Made by a program: the position numbers and the translations under genes. A stretch of 64,000 nt of DNA from Streptomyces actinomycinicus (GTDB taxonomy: Bacteria > Actinomycetota > Actinomycetes > Streptomycetales > Streptomycetaceae), in NCBI RefSeq assembly GCF_016741775.1, contig NZ_JAERRK010000002.1:124001-188000 (forward strand), written 5' to 3'. Positions 7,840 to 17,409 of this stretch are shown piece after piece (the first letter of the stretch is position 1; the number at the start of each line of letters is the position of its first letter). Under the pieces are notes generated by a model, which was not told the origin of the DNA, made no database searches, and saw only the letters and a program-made list of their open reading frames with translations.

Positions 7840-10800
7840 ATGCGGGACGGTCATCGGGCCGAGGCCGAGCGGTTGCTGGTGCGGGCCGTGGAGGAGGAGG
7901 TGCGGCGCTCGGGCGGGCGGGTCGACGGTCAGCTGCTGCTGTCGCGGGCGCGGGGTGCGCTGGACGCGATGGCGGGGGCGGCCGGTGAGGAGTACGAGGC
8001 GTACACGCGCGCGCTGGACGAGACGGAGGCCGGCCGGCTGTCCTTCGGCCAGCGGTACGCACGCGAGGGTGCGGGGACCGCCCTGCTGGTGGCGGCCGTC
8101 GCCGCGGTCGGCGCCGCCGTGGCCGACCTGTCCCTCGGCACCGGCACCAGCACGGCCCTCGGCGCGGGGGCCACTGCAGCCGCCGTCGGCGCCGCGGCCT
8201 CAGTGGTGAAGGTGGCCGGCTCCCACCTGCCCGCCGCCCACCACCGCGCGGGCGCGGCCGGGCAGCCCGGCGGCCCGGAGCAGCTGCGGCTGCAGTGGCT
8301 GACCGCGCTGGAGGTGCGGGGCATCCGCCCGTTCCTCGACCAGCAGCGGGTGCTCAGCGCCTCCACCGGCCCGAAGAAGGCCGGCGGTCCGGCGCTGCGT
8401 GGCGCGGACAAGAGCGCGGCGGCCCGCAGGCGGTCGGTGCTGGAGCAGTCGTTCGGGCAGTTGCCGGACGCGGACGGGCCGTTCGCGGGACGGCGCACGG
8501 AGCTGGCCCGGATCAGACAGTGGGCGCAGTCGGCCCGTGCGGCCACCGAGACCCGGCCGACGGTGGTCGTGCTGCACGGCGAGCCCGGCTCCGGCCGGAC
8601 CACGCTCGCCGTGCGGGCGGCCCACGACCTGCGGGACCACTTCCGCGGTGCGGTGGTGGTGGACCTGCGCGGCGGCAGCCGGGACGAGGCGCCGCTCGCC
8701 ACCCGGGACGCCCTGCTGCACCTGCTCAACCGGCTGGGCGCCCCCCGCGAGCAACTGCTGTTCCGGGAGCGTTCCGCCCCCGACCAGCAGGTCAAGCGGC
8801 TCGGCGAGCTGTACCACCGGCATCTGACCGGGCTGCCGGTGACGATCGTGCTGGACGACGCGTCGGACCCGGAGCAGGTGTGCGCCCTGGTCCCGGAGCG
8901 TTCCGACAGCCTGATCCTGGTGACCGCCCGGGAGCCGCTGGACCTGCCCGCCGATCTGGAGGCCTGGGTGCACCGGCTGCCGGTGCAGCCGCTGGACGCG
9001 GCCGGCGCCGAGGAACTGCTGGCCGGGACGGCCGAGGACACCGCGGGACCCTACGACGCCGAATCGGCCGACGACATCGTCCGGCTGTGCGGCGGGCTGC
9101 CGCTGGCGCTGCGGATCGCCGGCTCCGCGCTCGGCCCGCGCTCCCCCCGCCGGCTGGCCACGGACCTGGGGGCGTACGGCCCGGTGGAGCCGGTGGAGCG
9201 GGCGCTGTGGCTGCGCTACACCGACCAGCCGGAGCCCGCCCGCCGGCTGCTCAGAAGACTCGCCCTCGCGGGCCGGGCCTCGATGGGCACGGCGGCGGCG
9301 GCCGCGCTGCTCGCCACCGACGAGGCCGAGGCCACCCGCCATCTGGTGGCGCTCACCCGGGCCGGCCTGCTCGACCACGTCCGCGGCAGCCGCTACCGGC
9401 TGCACGACCTGGTACGCGCCTTCGCGCACGCCCGGCTGCTGGACGAGGAGGACCCGGCCGAGCGTGCGGCGGCACAGGAACGGCTGATCGTGAACTACGC
9501 GGAGCTGGCCGAGTCGGTGCTGCGCCTGGTCGACGGGAACATGTCGACGCGGTCGAACCAGTTCGGTGCGCACGGCTTCCCCTCGCTGGACGAGGCCCTG
9601 CGCTGGCTGGACGACGAGTCCAGCTTCATCACGGCGGCGCTGCGGCACGCCGAGGGCGTGAACCAGGCGGCGGTGCTGAACCTGCTCGGCGCGCTGTGCG
9701 ACTACTGCCTGCTGCGCGGCGATCTGTACCGGCTCGGGGAGATCAGCGAGCTGGCGCAGTCGGTGGACCAGGGGCTGCTGGTGCGCTCGGTGCAGTGGCG
9801 CACCGGCATCGCGGCCCGGCAGCTGGGCGAGCTGGACAAGGCACGGACCACCCTGACCTCCGTCGTGGACCTGTACCGGGAGGCCCACCACGACGCCGGT
9901 GCGGCCCGCGCGCTGTGCTCGCTCGGTATCACCCTGCACCACCAGGGCAACCTCCCGGAGGCCGCGGCCAGACTGCAGGAGGCGCTCGACATGCAGGCGG
10001 CGCCGGAGCTGGCGACCGACCGGGCCTGGACCATGCACGCGCTGGCGGCCGTCCAGCGGGACCGTGCCCGGCTGGCCGAGGCGCTGGACCTGCTCACCCG
10101 CTCCCTGGTGCTGCACCGCGAGGGCGGCTCGGTGCACGGCGAGGCCTGGGCGCACTTCCAGCTCGGGCAGCTGGCGCTGCGCATGGGTGACGTACCGCGC
10201 GCGGAGACGGAGCTGCAGGCGGCCCTGGAACGGTACGGGCGTACCCGCGACGCGCGGGGGGAGGCGTGGGCGCTGACCCAGCTGGCCCGGGCCCGGCTGG
10301 TGGCCGGAGACGCCACGGCCGCCGTGGAGAGCCTGCGCCAGGCGGTCGCCCGGCACCGGGACAACGAGGACGCGCGCGGTGAGGCGTGGACGCTGTACTA
10401 CCTGGGGCAGGCGCTGGAGGAGACCGGCGACCTGGACCGGTCGGTGCGCGAGCTGGAGCGGTCCCGCACGATGTTCTCCCGCATGCGGGACGTGTACGGC
10501 CTGGCCTGCGCCCGGCACCACTCGGCCCGGGTGACCCGGGACCAGCGGGCCGCGCAGACCGGCTCGCTGCGCAACTCGGGCTTCGCCCGCCAGCTGCTCG
10601 TGGACGCGCGCGCCGACTTCCAGCGCATCGGCGTCGCCCACGGCGAGGCCTGGACCTGCCTGGAGCTGGCCGTGGTGGACGCGGGCAACGCCCGTACGCA
10701 GCAGGCGCTGGCACTGTGCGACGAGGCGCTCACCCTGTTCGCGTCCTACGGCGACCGGCGCGGCGAGGACTGGGCCCGCTTCCTGCGCTGCACCCTGCTG

Positions 10801-11043
10801 CCGTACGCGGCACCGGGCGGAGTGGACGTCGGCACCGCGGTCGCCCAGGAGGAGCTGGCCCAGCTGACCCGTGCCGCCCATCCGCTGCGGGACGAGAAGC
10901 TGGGCGACTACGTCTCCGCGTACGCCCTGCTGCTGGAGCGGGGCGTACAGCTGGAGGCGGGCTGGCAGGCCTGGCGGCTGCGCATGACTCCGGACCGCCA
11001 CGCCCGGGAGGTGATGGGGGTGACGGTACCGGCGGGGCGGTGA
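7840..11043 (+). CDS. STAND-type NTPase with TPR repeats (AfsR-like, no DNA-binding domain)
   Basis: A 1067-aa protein. Residues 1-80 are helical and unassigned. About 83-130 is Ala/Gly-rich and hydrophobic, a possible membrane hairpin. An NB-ARC NTPase module starts near 215: P-loop GEPGSGRTT (about 245), Walker [10 protein letters not shown] (about 334) and a GLPLAL GxP motif (about 420), then a winged-helix segment. From about 590 to 1020 there are about ten TPR-like repeats (recurrent GEAWAL and LxxALxLxxxxGD). Unlike SARP regulators there is no N-terminal OmpR-type domain. The invariant P-loop lysine is replaced by arginine (GR instead of GK), so hydrolysis may be weak. It has a strong GGAGGGGGA ribosome site. 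STAND proteins act as ligand-triggered switches, but this target is unknown. Confidence 0.85.
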   Translation: MRDGHRAEAERLLVRAVEEEVRRSGGRVDGQLLLSRARGALDAMAGAAGEEYEAYTRALDETEAGRLSFGQRYAREGAGTALLVAAVAAVGAAVADLSLGTGTSTALGAGATAAAVGAAASVVKVAGSHLPAAHHRAGAAGQPGGPEQLRLQWLTALEVRGIRPFLDQQRVLSASTGPKKAGGPALRGADKSAAARRRSVLEQSFGQLPDADGPFAGRRTELARIRQWAQSARAATETRPTVVVLHGEPGSGRTTLAVRAAHDLRDHFRGAVVVDLRGGSRDEAPLATRDALLHLLNRLGAPREQLLFRERSAPDQQVKRLGELYHRHLTGLPVTIVLDDASDPEQVCALVPERSDSLILVTAREPLDLPADLEAWVHRLPVQPLDAAGAEELLAGTAEDTAGPYDAESADDIVRLCGGLPLALRIAGSALGPRSPRRLATDLGAYGPVEPVERALWLRYTDQPEPARRLLRRLALAGRASMGTAAAAALLATDEAEATRHLVALTRAGLLDHVRGSRYRLHDLVRAFAHARLLDEEDPAERAAAQERLIVNYAELAESVLRLVDGNMSTRSNQFGAHGFPSLDEALRWLDDESSFITAALRHAEGVNQAAVLNLLGALCDYCLLRGDLYRLGEISELAQSVDQGLLVRSVQWRTGIAARQLGELDKARTTLTSVVDLYREAHHDAGAARALCSLGITLHHQGNLPEAAARLQEALDMQAAPELATDRAWTMHALAAVQRDRARLAEALDLLTRSLVLHREGGSVHGEAWAHFQLGQLALRMGDVPRAETELQAALERYGRTRDARGEAWALTQLARARLVAGDATAAVESLRQAVARHRDNEDARGEAWTLYYLGQALEETGDLDRSVRELERSRTMFSRMRDVYGLACARHHSARVTRDQRAAQTGSLRNSGFARQLLVDARADFQRIGVAHGEAWTCLELAVVDAGNARTQQALALCDEALTLFASYGDRRGEDWARFLRCTLLPYAAPGGVDVGTAVAQEELAQLTRAAHPLRDEKLGDYVSAYALLLERGVQLEAGWQAWRLRMTPDRHAREVMGVTVPAGR

Positions 11044-11052
11044 CCCCTCGGG

Positions 11053-11301
11053 TCAGCCCTGCTGGGCCGCGGAGTCGGCCTTGTGCCCGGCCTGCTCCGC
11101 GCCGGCGTCCGGGGACTCCTTGAAGTCGACCTTCTGCATGTGCTTGTTCATCGACTTCATCAGGCCCCACACGGCCAGGGCCATCACCGCGAAGACGATG
11201 AAACCGAGGACACCGGGGGTGACCTTGTTCTCGTCGACCTCCTTGGCGAGGGGGACGAGGTGCGTCACTGCCAGGCTCACGCTTGCGCTCATGTCAGGCA
11301 T
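11053..11301 (-). CDS. Small single-pass membrane protein downstream of mca
   Basis: An 82-aa protein with one clear transmembrane segment (about residues 31-50, GVLGFIVFAVMALAVWGLM), a short outside N-terminus and a charged, Ala-rich cytoplasmic tail. The start shown overlaps the mca stop by 8 bp; a second ATG three codons later (11290-11292) would remove the overlap, and neither has a convincing Shine-Dalgarno. The gene is conserved next to mca in Streptomyces by my recollection, and tight coupling suggests co-expression. Its stop is only 9 bp from the stop of the convergent STAND gene. No function can be assigned. Confidence 0.75.
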   Translation of the reverse strand: MPDMSASVSLAVTHLVPLAKEVDENKVTPGVLGFIVFAVMALAVWGLMKSMNKHMQKVDFKESPDAGAEQAGHKADSAAQQG

Positions 11302-12175
11302 TGTCCCGGATGCCCGCGAAGAGGTCGTCCTCGGGGAGGGAGGTGTCGACGAGGGACTTCGCCAGCTCGTACTCCTCCGTCGGCCAGACCTCCTTCTGCA
11401 CGTCCATCGGCACCTTGAACCAGCCGCCGTCCGGGTCGATCTGCGTGGCGTGTGCGATCAGCGCCTTGTCGCGGATCTCGAAGAAGTCCGCGCACGGTAC
11501 GTGCGTGGTCAGCGTGCGCTCGGTGCGCTCGAACTCCTTCCACCGCTTCAGCCAGTCCCCGTACGGCGACTCCAGGCCGCGGTCCAGCATCGCGTGGTGC
11601 AGCGCCTCCGTACGGGGGCGGTTGAAGCCCTGGTTGTAGTAGAGCTTCAGCGGCTGGTAGACGGGCCCGAACTCGGCCTCGGGATACTTCTCGGTGTCCG
11701 ACGCGCCCTCGAACGCCACCATCGAGATCTTGTGCGTCATGATGTGGTCGGGGTGCGGGTAGCCGCCGTTCTCGTCGTAGGTGGTGATCACCTGCGGGCG
11801 GAAGGAGCGGATCTTCCTGACCAGCTCGCCGGCCGCCTTGTCGACGTCCTCCAGGGCGAAACAGCCGTCGGGCAGCGGCGGCAGCGGGTCGCCCTCGGGC
11901 AGTCCGGAGTCGACGAAGCCGAGCCACTCCTGCGTCACGCCCAGGATCTCGCGAGCCTCGTCCATCTCCTTCTTGCGTACCTCGTGGATGTGCTCCTCGA
12001 TGTACTTGTCACCCTGCAGCTTGGGATTGAGGATGGACCCGCGCTCTCCGCCGGTGCAGGTCACCACCAGCACGTCCACCCCCTCGGACACGTACTTCGC
12101 CATGGTGGCCGCGCCCTTGCTCGACTCGTCGTCGGGGTGCGCGTGAACGGCCATCAGTCGCAACTGGTCAGTCAA
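11294..12175 (-). CDS. mca: Mycothiol S-conjugate amidase
   Basis: A 293-aa LmbE/PIG-L family metalloenzyme. The zinc site is visible as AHPDDE (about residues 11-16) and HPDH (about 140). GGERG follows the first motif. The sequence fits Mca rather than the paralogous MshB deacetylase, with long conserved blocks such as the NGGYPHPDH region and a C-terminal PTEEYELAKS segment. It cleaves mycothiol adducts of electrophiles and drugs to release mercapturic acids for export and recycle GlcN-Ins. The start is TTG (12173-12175), as usual in Streptomyces mca; an internal ATG seven codons later would cut into the first strand. A drug-exporter-type ABC pair lies within 2.2 kb, but no common control is evident. 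Confidence 0.95.
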   Translation of the reverse strand: MTDQLRLMAVHAHPDDESSKGAATMAKYVSEGVDVLVVTCTGGERGSILNPKLQGDKYIEEHIHEVRKKEMDEAREILGVTQEWLGFVDSGLPEGDPLPPLPDGCFALEDVDKAAGELVRKIRSFRPQVITTYDENGGYPHPDHIMTHKISMVAFEGASDTEKYPEAEFGPVYQPLKLYYNQGFNRPRTEALHHAMLDRGLESPYGDWLKRWKEFERTERTLTTHVPCADFFEIRDKALIAHATQIDPDGGWFKVPMDVQKEVWPTEEYELAKSLVDTSLPEDDLFAGIRDNA

Positions 12176-12278
12176 GACTCAATCCTCGGTAAGTCGGCGC
12201 CCCCGCGTCATGGGGTGCGATCGGCGACTTCTATAGTGACCGAATCGGGGGGCGAAAAATTCCGCGGAGAGGACGATC

Positions 12279-12686
12279 ATGAGTACGGCGAGCGCGCGGC
12301 TGCCCGAGGGCCGCTACGGCCGTGCCTCGGGCGACCGCGACAAGCGCGCCGACCGCAGGCTCAGGATCGCCGGCTCCGTACTGGGCGGGCTCGTTCTCGC
12401 GCTCCTCGGCTACTTCGCCTACCACTACATCGCGCAGAACGAGATCAGCGCCGAAGTCATCACCTTCCGGGCCTCCGACGACGCGGTCCGGGTGCATCTG
12501 GAGGTCCGCAAGGACGCCGGCGCCGCCGGCTACTGCACCCTGCGCTCCCAGTCGTCCGACGGCGCCGAGGTCGGCCGGGCGGACTTCCGCTTCTCCGGGT
12601 CGGCCACCCGCATCGACAAGGTCGTCACGCTCCGTACGACGGCCAGGGGGACGACGGCCGAGCTTCTGGGCTGCCACGCCGGCTGA
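12279..12686 (+). CDS. DUF4307-type membrane protein
   Basis: A 135-aa protein: a basic N-terminus (about 30 aa), one transmembrane helix (about 30-52, GSVLGGLVLALLGYFAYHYI) and an extracytoplasmic beta-rich domain of about 80 aa with two Cys residues (GYCTLR and LLGCHAG) that could form a disulfide. This pattern matches the actinobacterial DUF4307 family, usually found divergent from mca as here (103-bp gap). The ATG is preceded by GGAGAGGACGATC. The role is unknown; envelope or thiol-related function is only suggested by the neighbour. Confidence 0.85.
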   Translation: MSTASARLPEGRYGRASGDRDKRADRRLRIAGSVLGGLVLALLGYFAYHYIAQNEISAEVITFRASDDAVRVHLEVRKDAGAAGYCTLRSQSSDGAEVGRADFRFSGSATRIDKVVTLRTTARGTTAELLGCHAG

Positions 12687-12875
12687 CGGCGGGCGAACAC
12701 TCCCGGCTTCACCCGGAATGCGGAGGCACTGACCTGCGCCGATGTGATTCTTGTGGCTTATGTCCTCCCCCTTTGGCCGGGGAATTGTTAGGCTCGTGGT
12801 TTCGCCCATCCAAGAGGGAACATGCTTCTGGGTAGGGCGATGCTTTGTATTCCCAGTACCGACGAGGAGCACCCT

Positions 12876-13373
12876 GTGACCCAGACCAGCGAGAACGTCA
12901 CCTGGCTGACCCAGGAGGCGTACAACAAGCTCAGGGACGAGCTTGAGTACCTTACTGGTCCTGCGCGCACGGAGATCGCCGCCAAGATCGCGGCCGCGCG
13001 CGAGGAGGGCGACCTGCGCGAGAACGGCGGGTACCACGCGGCCAAGGAGGAGCAGGGCAAGCAGGAGCTGCGCGTGCGCCAGCTCACCCAGCTCCTCGAG
13101 AACGCGAAGGTCGGCGAGGCGCCGGCCGCCGACGGTGCCGTCGCGCCGGGCATGGTCGTCACGATCGCCTTCGACGGTGACGAGGACGACACCCTGACGT
13201 TCCTGCTCGCCTCGCGCGAGTACGCGAGCGCCGACATCGAGACGTACTCCCCCCAGTCCCCGCTCGGCACGGGCGTCATCGGCCACAAGGTCGGCGAGGA
13301 CGCGGAGTACGAGCTGCCGAACGGCAAGAAGGCCTCGGTGAAGATCCTGAAGGCCGAGCCGTACACGGCCTGA
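12876..13373 (+). CDS. greA: Transcription elongation factor GreA
   Basis: A 165-aa protein. Residues about 10-80 form the coiled coil with the acidic tip EEGDLRENGGYHAAKEEQ that enters the RNA polymerase secondary channel and stimulates cleavage of backtracked RNA. The C-terminal FKBP-like domain (about 85-160) ends VKILKAEPY. GTG at 12876 is preferred: GACGAGGAGC lies upstream and it gives the family N-terminus (TQTSENVTWLTQEAYNKL). A frame extension to 12822 adds non-conserved residues. It has its own upstream region and is followed by a strong hairpin, so it is probably monocistronic. Confidence 0.97.
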   Translation: MTQTSENVTWLTQEAYNKLRDELEYLTGPARTEIAAKIAAAREEGDLRENGGYHAAKEEQGKQELRVRQLTQLLENAKVGEAPAADGAVAPGMVVTIAFDGDEDDTLTFLLASREYASADIETYSPQSPLGTGVIGHKVGEDAEYELPNGKKASVKILKAEPYTA

Positions 13374-13395
13374 TCCCGCACACCGGTTCGCTTCG

Positions 13396-13431
13396 GGCCC
13401 CCGGCCGCCCTGAGAGGGGCGGCCGGGGGCC
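13396..13431 (+). terminator. Intrinsic terminator-like hairpin after greA
   Basis: A perfect 15-bp stem (GGCCCCCGGCCGCCC with its complement) closes a 6-nt loop. It lies 22 bp after the greA stop and just before the stop of the convergent ABC permease, so it can serve both strands. No T-tract follows, as is usual in Streptomyces. Confidence 0.8.
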
Positions 13432-13449
13432 TCGCCGTTGCCCGGGACG

Positions 13450-14307
13450 TCAGGCGGTCGCCGACCGGTACTTGCGGACGGCGAGGGTCCGGAAGACCGC
13501 GATGATCAGGACCGAGTACATCAGCGAGGCCAGGACCGGGTGCTCCATCGGCCAGGCGTGCGAGTGGGACTGTCCGGGGTTGGCGAAGAGCACGCGGGTC
13601 GCCTGGACGGTGGCGCTGAACGGGTTCCATTCCGCGATGTGCCGCAGCCACGGCGTCATGTTGCCGGTGTCCACGAACGCGTTGGAGAGGAAGGTCACCG
13701 GGAAGAGCCAGACCAGCCCACCGGAGGTGGCGGCCTCCGGGGTGCGCACGGTGAGGCCGATCAGCGCGCCGATCCAGGTGAAGGCGTACCCGAGCAGGAG
13801 CAGCAGGCCGAAGGCGCCGAGGACCTTGCCGGCGTTGGTGTCGCCGAAGGATCCGACCCGCCATCCGACCAGCAGCGCGACGACGGCGAGGATCAGCAGC
13901 GTGAACGCCGTCTGCACCAGGTCGGCGAGGGTACGGCCGGTCAGCACCGCACCGCGGGCCATGGGCAGCGAGCGGAAGCGGTCGATGAGGCCCTTGTGCA
14001 TGTCGTCGGCGATGCCCGCGCCGGAGCCGGCCGTGGCGAAGGTGACGGTCTGCGCGAAGATGCCGGCCATCAGGAAGTTCTTGTAGTCGATCGCGCTGGT
14101 GCTGCCCCCGATCTTCATGGAGCCGCCGAACACGTAGGTGAACAGCACCACGAACATGATCGGCTGGATCAGACCGAAGATCACCACTTCCGGGATTCTG
14201 GACATCCGGATCAGATTGCGCTTGGCAACGATCAGCGAGTCCCGGACGGACCGGCCCAGGGGATTGCCGGGTGCCGCGACGGGCACGGTCTCGGTGACGG
14301 CACTCAT
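13450..14307 (-). CDS. ABC-2 type transporter permease (DrrB-like)
   Basis: A 285-aa membrane protein with six predicted transmembrane segments of the ABC-2/DrrB type. It has a cytoplasmic N-terminus, ending in the amphipathic stretch before PEVVIFGLIQPIMF, and the characteristic PLxxxxNPFS-like region (AEWNPFSATVQATR) near the C-terminus. It overlaps the ATPase gene by 4 bp (ATGA at 14304-14307), so the two are translationally coupled and form one exporter. The family exports hydrophobic drugs, lipids or polyketides; the substrate here is unknown. Confidence 0.92.
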   Translation of the reverse strand: MSAVTETVPVAAPGNPLGRSVRDSLIVAKRNLIRMSRIPEVVIFGLIQPIMFVVLFTYVFGGSMKIGGSTSAIDYKNFLMAGIFAQTVTFATAGSGAGIADDMHKGLIDRFRSLPMARGAVLTGRTLADLVQTAFTLLILAVVALLVGWRVGSFGDTNAGKVLGAFGLLLLLGYAFTWIGALIGLTVRTPEAATSGGLVWLFPVTFLSNAFVDTGNMTPWLRHIAEWNPFSATVQATRVLFANPGQSHSHAWPMEHPVLASLMYSVLIIAVFRTLAVRKYRSATA

Positions 14308-15287
14308 TTCACGGCCTCCTTGCCGTTGTCCTCGTCCTGGCCGGCGGTCTCGGCCGTGTGGCCCGTCAGCGACAGGAAGACGTCGTCGAGGGTGGGCCGG
14401 CGCAGCCCGATGTCGTCTATCTCGATCCCCCGGGTGTCCAGCTCGCGAATGATCTCGGCGAGCAGCTTGGCGCCGCCGGTGACCGGGACCGTGAGCTTGC
14501 GGGTGTGATCCTCGACCGTGGTGTCGCCCTTGCCGAAGCCGCGCAACACCTCGGCGGCGGTCGCCATGTGGTCCCGCTCGTGCACCACGACCTCGACGCG
14601 CTCGCCGCCGGTGCGGGCCTTGAGCTGGTCGGAGGTGCCCTTGGCGATGACCTTGCCGTGGTCGACGACCGCGATGTCATGGGCCAGGTGGTCGGCCTCT
14701 TCCAGATACTGCGTGGTGAGCAGCAGGGTCGTACCGCCCGAGACGAGCCGCTTGATGACCTCCCACAACTGCTGGCGGTTGCGCGGGTCGAGGCCGGTCG
14801 TCGGTTCGTCCATGAACATCACCGGCGGCGAGACCACGAGGGCCGCGGCGAGGTCCAGCCGGCGGCGCATGCCGCCGGAGTAGGTCTTGGCGGGGCGGTC
14901 GGCGGCGTCCGCGAGGTTGAACTGCTCCAGCAGTTCCGCGGCGCGGGTCCGGGCCGCCTTGGCCTTCATCTGGTACAGCTGGCCGACCATCTGCAGGTTC
15001 TCCCTGCCGGTCAGGTACTCGTCGACCGCCGCGAACTGGCCGGACAGGCCTATGGAGCGGCGCACGGCGTCGGGATGCCGCAGTACGTCCACACCGGCGA
15101 CGACCGCCTTGCCGCTGTCGGGGCGCAGCAGGGTGGTGAGGCAGCGGACTGTCGTCGTCTTGCCGGCGCCGTTCGGTCCCAGCAGGCCGAGGACCGTGCC
15201 CTCGGGCACATCGAGGTCGACCCCGTCCAATGCCCTTACGTCGCCGAAGGTCTTCACCAGACCTTCGGCATAGATGGCGCCTGGCAT
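14304..15287 (-). CDS. ABC transporter ATP-binding protein (DrrA-like)
   Basis: A 327-aa ATPase. Walker A GPNGAGKTT (about 38), signature YSGGMRRRL (about 140), Walker B VMFMDEPTTGLD (about 160), and a DrrA-type C-terminal domain of about 90 residues ending in RRPTLDDVFLSLTGH, typical of daunorubicin-resistance-like exporters. ATG at 15285-15287 has GGAG 6 bp upstream; an upstream in-frame start (15332) lies in the leader. It is the first gene of a two-gene operon with the permease. The promoter, with a palindrome between -35 and -10, lies about 120 bp upstream, suggesting induction by a drug-responsive repressor encoded elsewhere. Confidence 0.94.
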   Translation of the reverse strand: MPGAIYAEGLVKTFGDVRALDGVDLDVPEGTVLGLLGPNGAGKTTTVRCLTTLLRPDSGKAVVAGVDVLRHPDAVRRSIGLSGQFAAVDEYLTGRENLQMVGQLYQMKAKAARTRAAELLEQFNLADAADRPAKTYSGGMRRRLDLAAALVVSPPVMFMDEPTTGLDPRNRQQLWEVIKRLVSGGTTLLLTTQYLEEADHLAHDIAVVDHGKVIAKGTSDQLKARTGGERVEVVVHERDHMATAAEVLRGFGKGDTTVEDHTRKLTVPVTGGAKLLAEIIRELDTRGIEIDDIGLRRPTLDDVFLSLTGHTAETAGQDEDNGKEAVK

Positions 15288-15406
15288 AAGTGTCTCCACG
15301 TCGTCGGGGATTCGGTGAGGGGGGTTTCGCAAAGGCTAGGTTTGCTCGCTTCGCCGCGCCCGCGATTTTCCGAATACGAGCAGGCGGCCCGGTGAACACA
15401 CGAGGC

Positions 15407-15435
15407 ACCGTATCGCGATGTATCGCGTTCGACAA
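15407..15435 (-). promoter_or_regulatory. Promoter with embedded operator for the Drr-type exporter
   Basis: On the minus strand TTGTCG (15430-15435) and TACGGT (15407-15412) are separated by exactly 17 bp. The spacer holds CGCGAT-AC-ATCGCG (15414-15427), an inverted repeat that can also be read as direct repeats of CGCGATA. A regulator bound here would cover the polymerase site. The exporter ATG follows about 120 bp downstream. Confidence 0.6.
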
Positions 15436-15495
15436 TGCATTTCGCTCGGGTGAGTGATGGCACCCTGCCCTGTGCCCCGGGCGGGCACGCGCGGC

Positions 15496-16725
15496 TCAGC
15501 CGATGACGGGGTACCCCGCGTCCCGCAGGGCCCGGCCGACCTCGGCGCAGTGCACCGGCCCCTTCGTCTCGAGGTGCAGCTCGACCTCCGCCTCGGTCAG
15601 CCCGAGCCGGGGATCGGTCCGTACGTGGCTCACGTCGAGCACGTTGGCGTCGACCGCGGACAGCACCCCGAGAAGCGTGGCGAGGGCACCCGGCCGGTCC
15701 GTCAGCCGCAGCCGGACCGCCAGGTAGCGGCCCTGCGCGGCCATACCGTGGCGCAGCACGCGCTGCATCAGGACCGGGTCGACGTTGCCGCCGGACAGCA
15801 CCGCGACGACCGGGCCCTCGAAGGTGTCCGGCGCGGCCAGCAGCGCGGCCACCGGGCTCGCCCCGGCCGGTTCCACCACCAGCTTGGCCCGCTCCAGGCA
15901 CAGCAGCAGCGCCGCCGACAACTGGTCCTCGCTGACCGTGCGCACCTCGTCGACCAGCTCGCCGATGATCTCGAACGGCACGACGCCCGGCCGTCCCACC
16001 TTGATCCCGTCGGCCATCGTCGCCGGGTGCTCCAGCGACAACGGCCGCCCGGCGGCCAGCGAGGGCGGGTAGCAGGCGGCCCCCTCCGCCTGCACACCGA
16101 CGATCCGGACGTCCGGCCGCAGCGATTTCGCCGCCACCGCGATCCCGGCCGCGAGCCCGCCGCCGCCCATGCCGACGACGATGGTGCGCACCTCCGGGCA
16201 CTGCTCCAGGATCTCCAGGCCGACCGTCCCCTGGCCGGCGATCACGTCCGGGTGGTCGAAGGGGTGGATGAACACCGCGCCCGTCTCCGCCGCGTACTCC
16301 TCGGCGGCGGCCAGCGTCTCGTCGACCACCTGGCCGTGCAGGCGCACCTCGGCGCCGTAGTCCCGGGTCGCGCTGATCTTCGGCAGCGGGGCGCCCTTCG
16401 GCATGAACACCGTCGCGTGGACGCCCAGCAGCGAGGATGCCAGCGCCACCCCCTGCGCGTGGTTGCCGGCGCTCGCCGCCACCACGCCGGCCGCCCGTTC
16501 CTCCGGCAGCAGCCCGGCGATCCGCACATAGGCGCCGCGCAGCTTGAACGACCCGGTCCGCTGCAGGTTCTCGCACTTGAGGTGCACCGGCGACCCGACC
16601 AGCTGGGACAGGTACCGGCTGCCCTCCATCGCCGTCACGCGGGCCACGCCCGAGAGCATCTTCTGGGCGCCGCGCACGTCGTCCAGGGTGACGGAACGCA
16701 AGGTGTCAGCCGTGCCGTAGCTCAT
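15496..16725 (-). CDS. ilvA: Threonine ammonia-lyase (PLP, C-terminal ACT domain)
   Basis: A 409-aa fold-type II PLP enzyme. The Schiff-base lysine lies in RTGSFKLRGA (about residue 55), SAGNHAQG binds the cofactor carboxylate/phosphate, and GMGGGGLAAG is the glycine loop for the PLP phosphate. Residues about 330-409 form one ACT domain (VRLTDRPGALATLL). It deaminates threonine to 2-oxobutanoate, feeding isoleucine and, in Streptomyces, propionyl-CoA-derived precursors. ATG at 16723 is preferred over the open extension to 16881, which would overlap the divergent marR gene. Single-ACT, 400-aa forms are usual in actinobacteria and may be biosynthetic or catabolic. Confidence 0.93.
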   Translation of the reverse strand: MSYGTADTLRSVTLDDVRGAQKMLSGVARVTAMEGSRYLSQLVGSPVHLKCENLQRTGSFKLRGAYVRIAGLLPEERAAGVVAASAGNHAQGVALASSLLGVHATVFMPKGAPLPKISATRDYGAEVRLHGQVVDETLAAAEEYAAETGAVFIHPFDHPDVIAGQGTVGLEILEQCPEVRTIVVGMGGGGLAAGIAVAAKSLRPDVRIVGVQAEGAACYPPSLAAGRPLSLEHPATMADGIKVGRPGVVPFEIIGELVDEVRTVSEDQLSAALLLCLERAKLVVEPAGASPVAALLAAPDTFEGPVVAVLSGGNVDPVLMQRVLRHGMAAQGRYLAVRLRLTDRPGALATLLGVLSAVDANVLDVSHVRTDPRLGLTEAEVELHLETKGPVHCAEVGRALRDAGYPVIG

Positions 16726-16868
16726 GGCTCCAGCATCGCAGTTCACGTTTGCGCACGACGGGTGTGACCAAGCAGCGAGACCGGTTTGCGCAGCGCCGGT
16801 ACGGCCCGGCGCCGGGCCGCGTACCCTGTCCCCCAACCCAGCAGCCTTCATGAAGCGAGCCTCCGGCC

Positions 16869-17393
16869 ATGCCCACAACACCTGAAATGTCGATGGACAT
16901 GACGACCGTCGGTGACACCGGTCTCCTCGACACCCTCCAGCACGAGGTGGCGGTGTTCGCCCGCCGTGCCGAACAGACGCGGCTCGGCGGTGTCGGCCAG
17001 GTGCGCAACTCCATGGACCGCGCCGCGTACCTGCTGCTCAACCGGCTCGACAAGGAAGGCCCGATGGGCGTCAAGGCGCTCGCCGCGAGCATGGGCATCG
17101 ACTCCTCGACGGTCACCCGGCAGGTGGCGCCGCTGGTCGACACCGGCCTCGTCAAGCGCACCTCGCACCCGGAGGACGGGCGTGCCGTCGTCCTCCAGCT
17201 GTCGCCGCGCGGGGCCGCCCGGCTGGAGGAGGTGCGCTCCTCGCGGCGTCAGCTCATGGCCGAGCTGACACACGACTGGGCGCCCGAGGAGCGCGAGCAG
17301 TTCTGCACGCTCCTGACGCGCTTCAACCATGCGCTGTCCGCCCGGATGGCGGTGCAAGGGGTTCCGGCCGCGGAGCAGCCGCCGGCCTCCTGA
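16869..17393 (+). CDS. MarR family transcriptional regulator
   Basis: A 174-aa protein with a central winged helix-turn-helix: MGVKALAASMGIDSSTVTRQ (recognition helix), followed by the wing with HPEDGRAVVLQLS, typical of MarR (D-x-R). The flanking helices form the dimer interface. It is divergent from the threonine ammonia-lyase gene (143 bp), so it could control itself or that gene. Ligand and operator are not evident. A tandem repeat array follows its stop codon. Confidence 0.92.
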   Translation: MPTTPEMSMDMTTVGDTGLLDTLQHEVAVFARRAEQTRLGGVGQVRNSMDRAAYLLLNRLDKEGPMGVKALAASMGIDSSTVTRQVAPLVDTGLVKRTSHPEDGRAVVLQLSPRGAARLEEVRSSRRQLMAELTHDWAPEEREQFCTLLTRFNHALSARMAVQGVPAAEQPPAS

Positions 17394-17409
17394 CCGCCTC
17401 CGCCCGGTA

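Noticed and set aside
5583..7988. 801-codon plus-strand frame
   Set aside because: Antisense to the YyaL-like gene; composition is Gly/Arg/Val-rich shadow with no motif.
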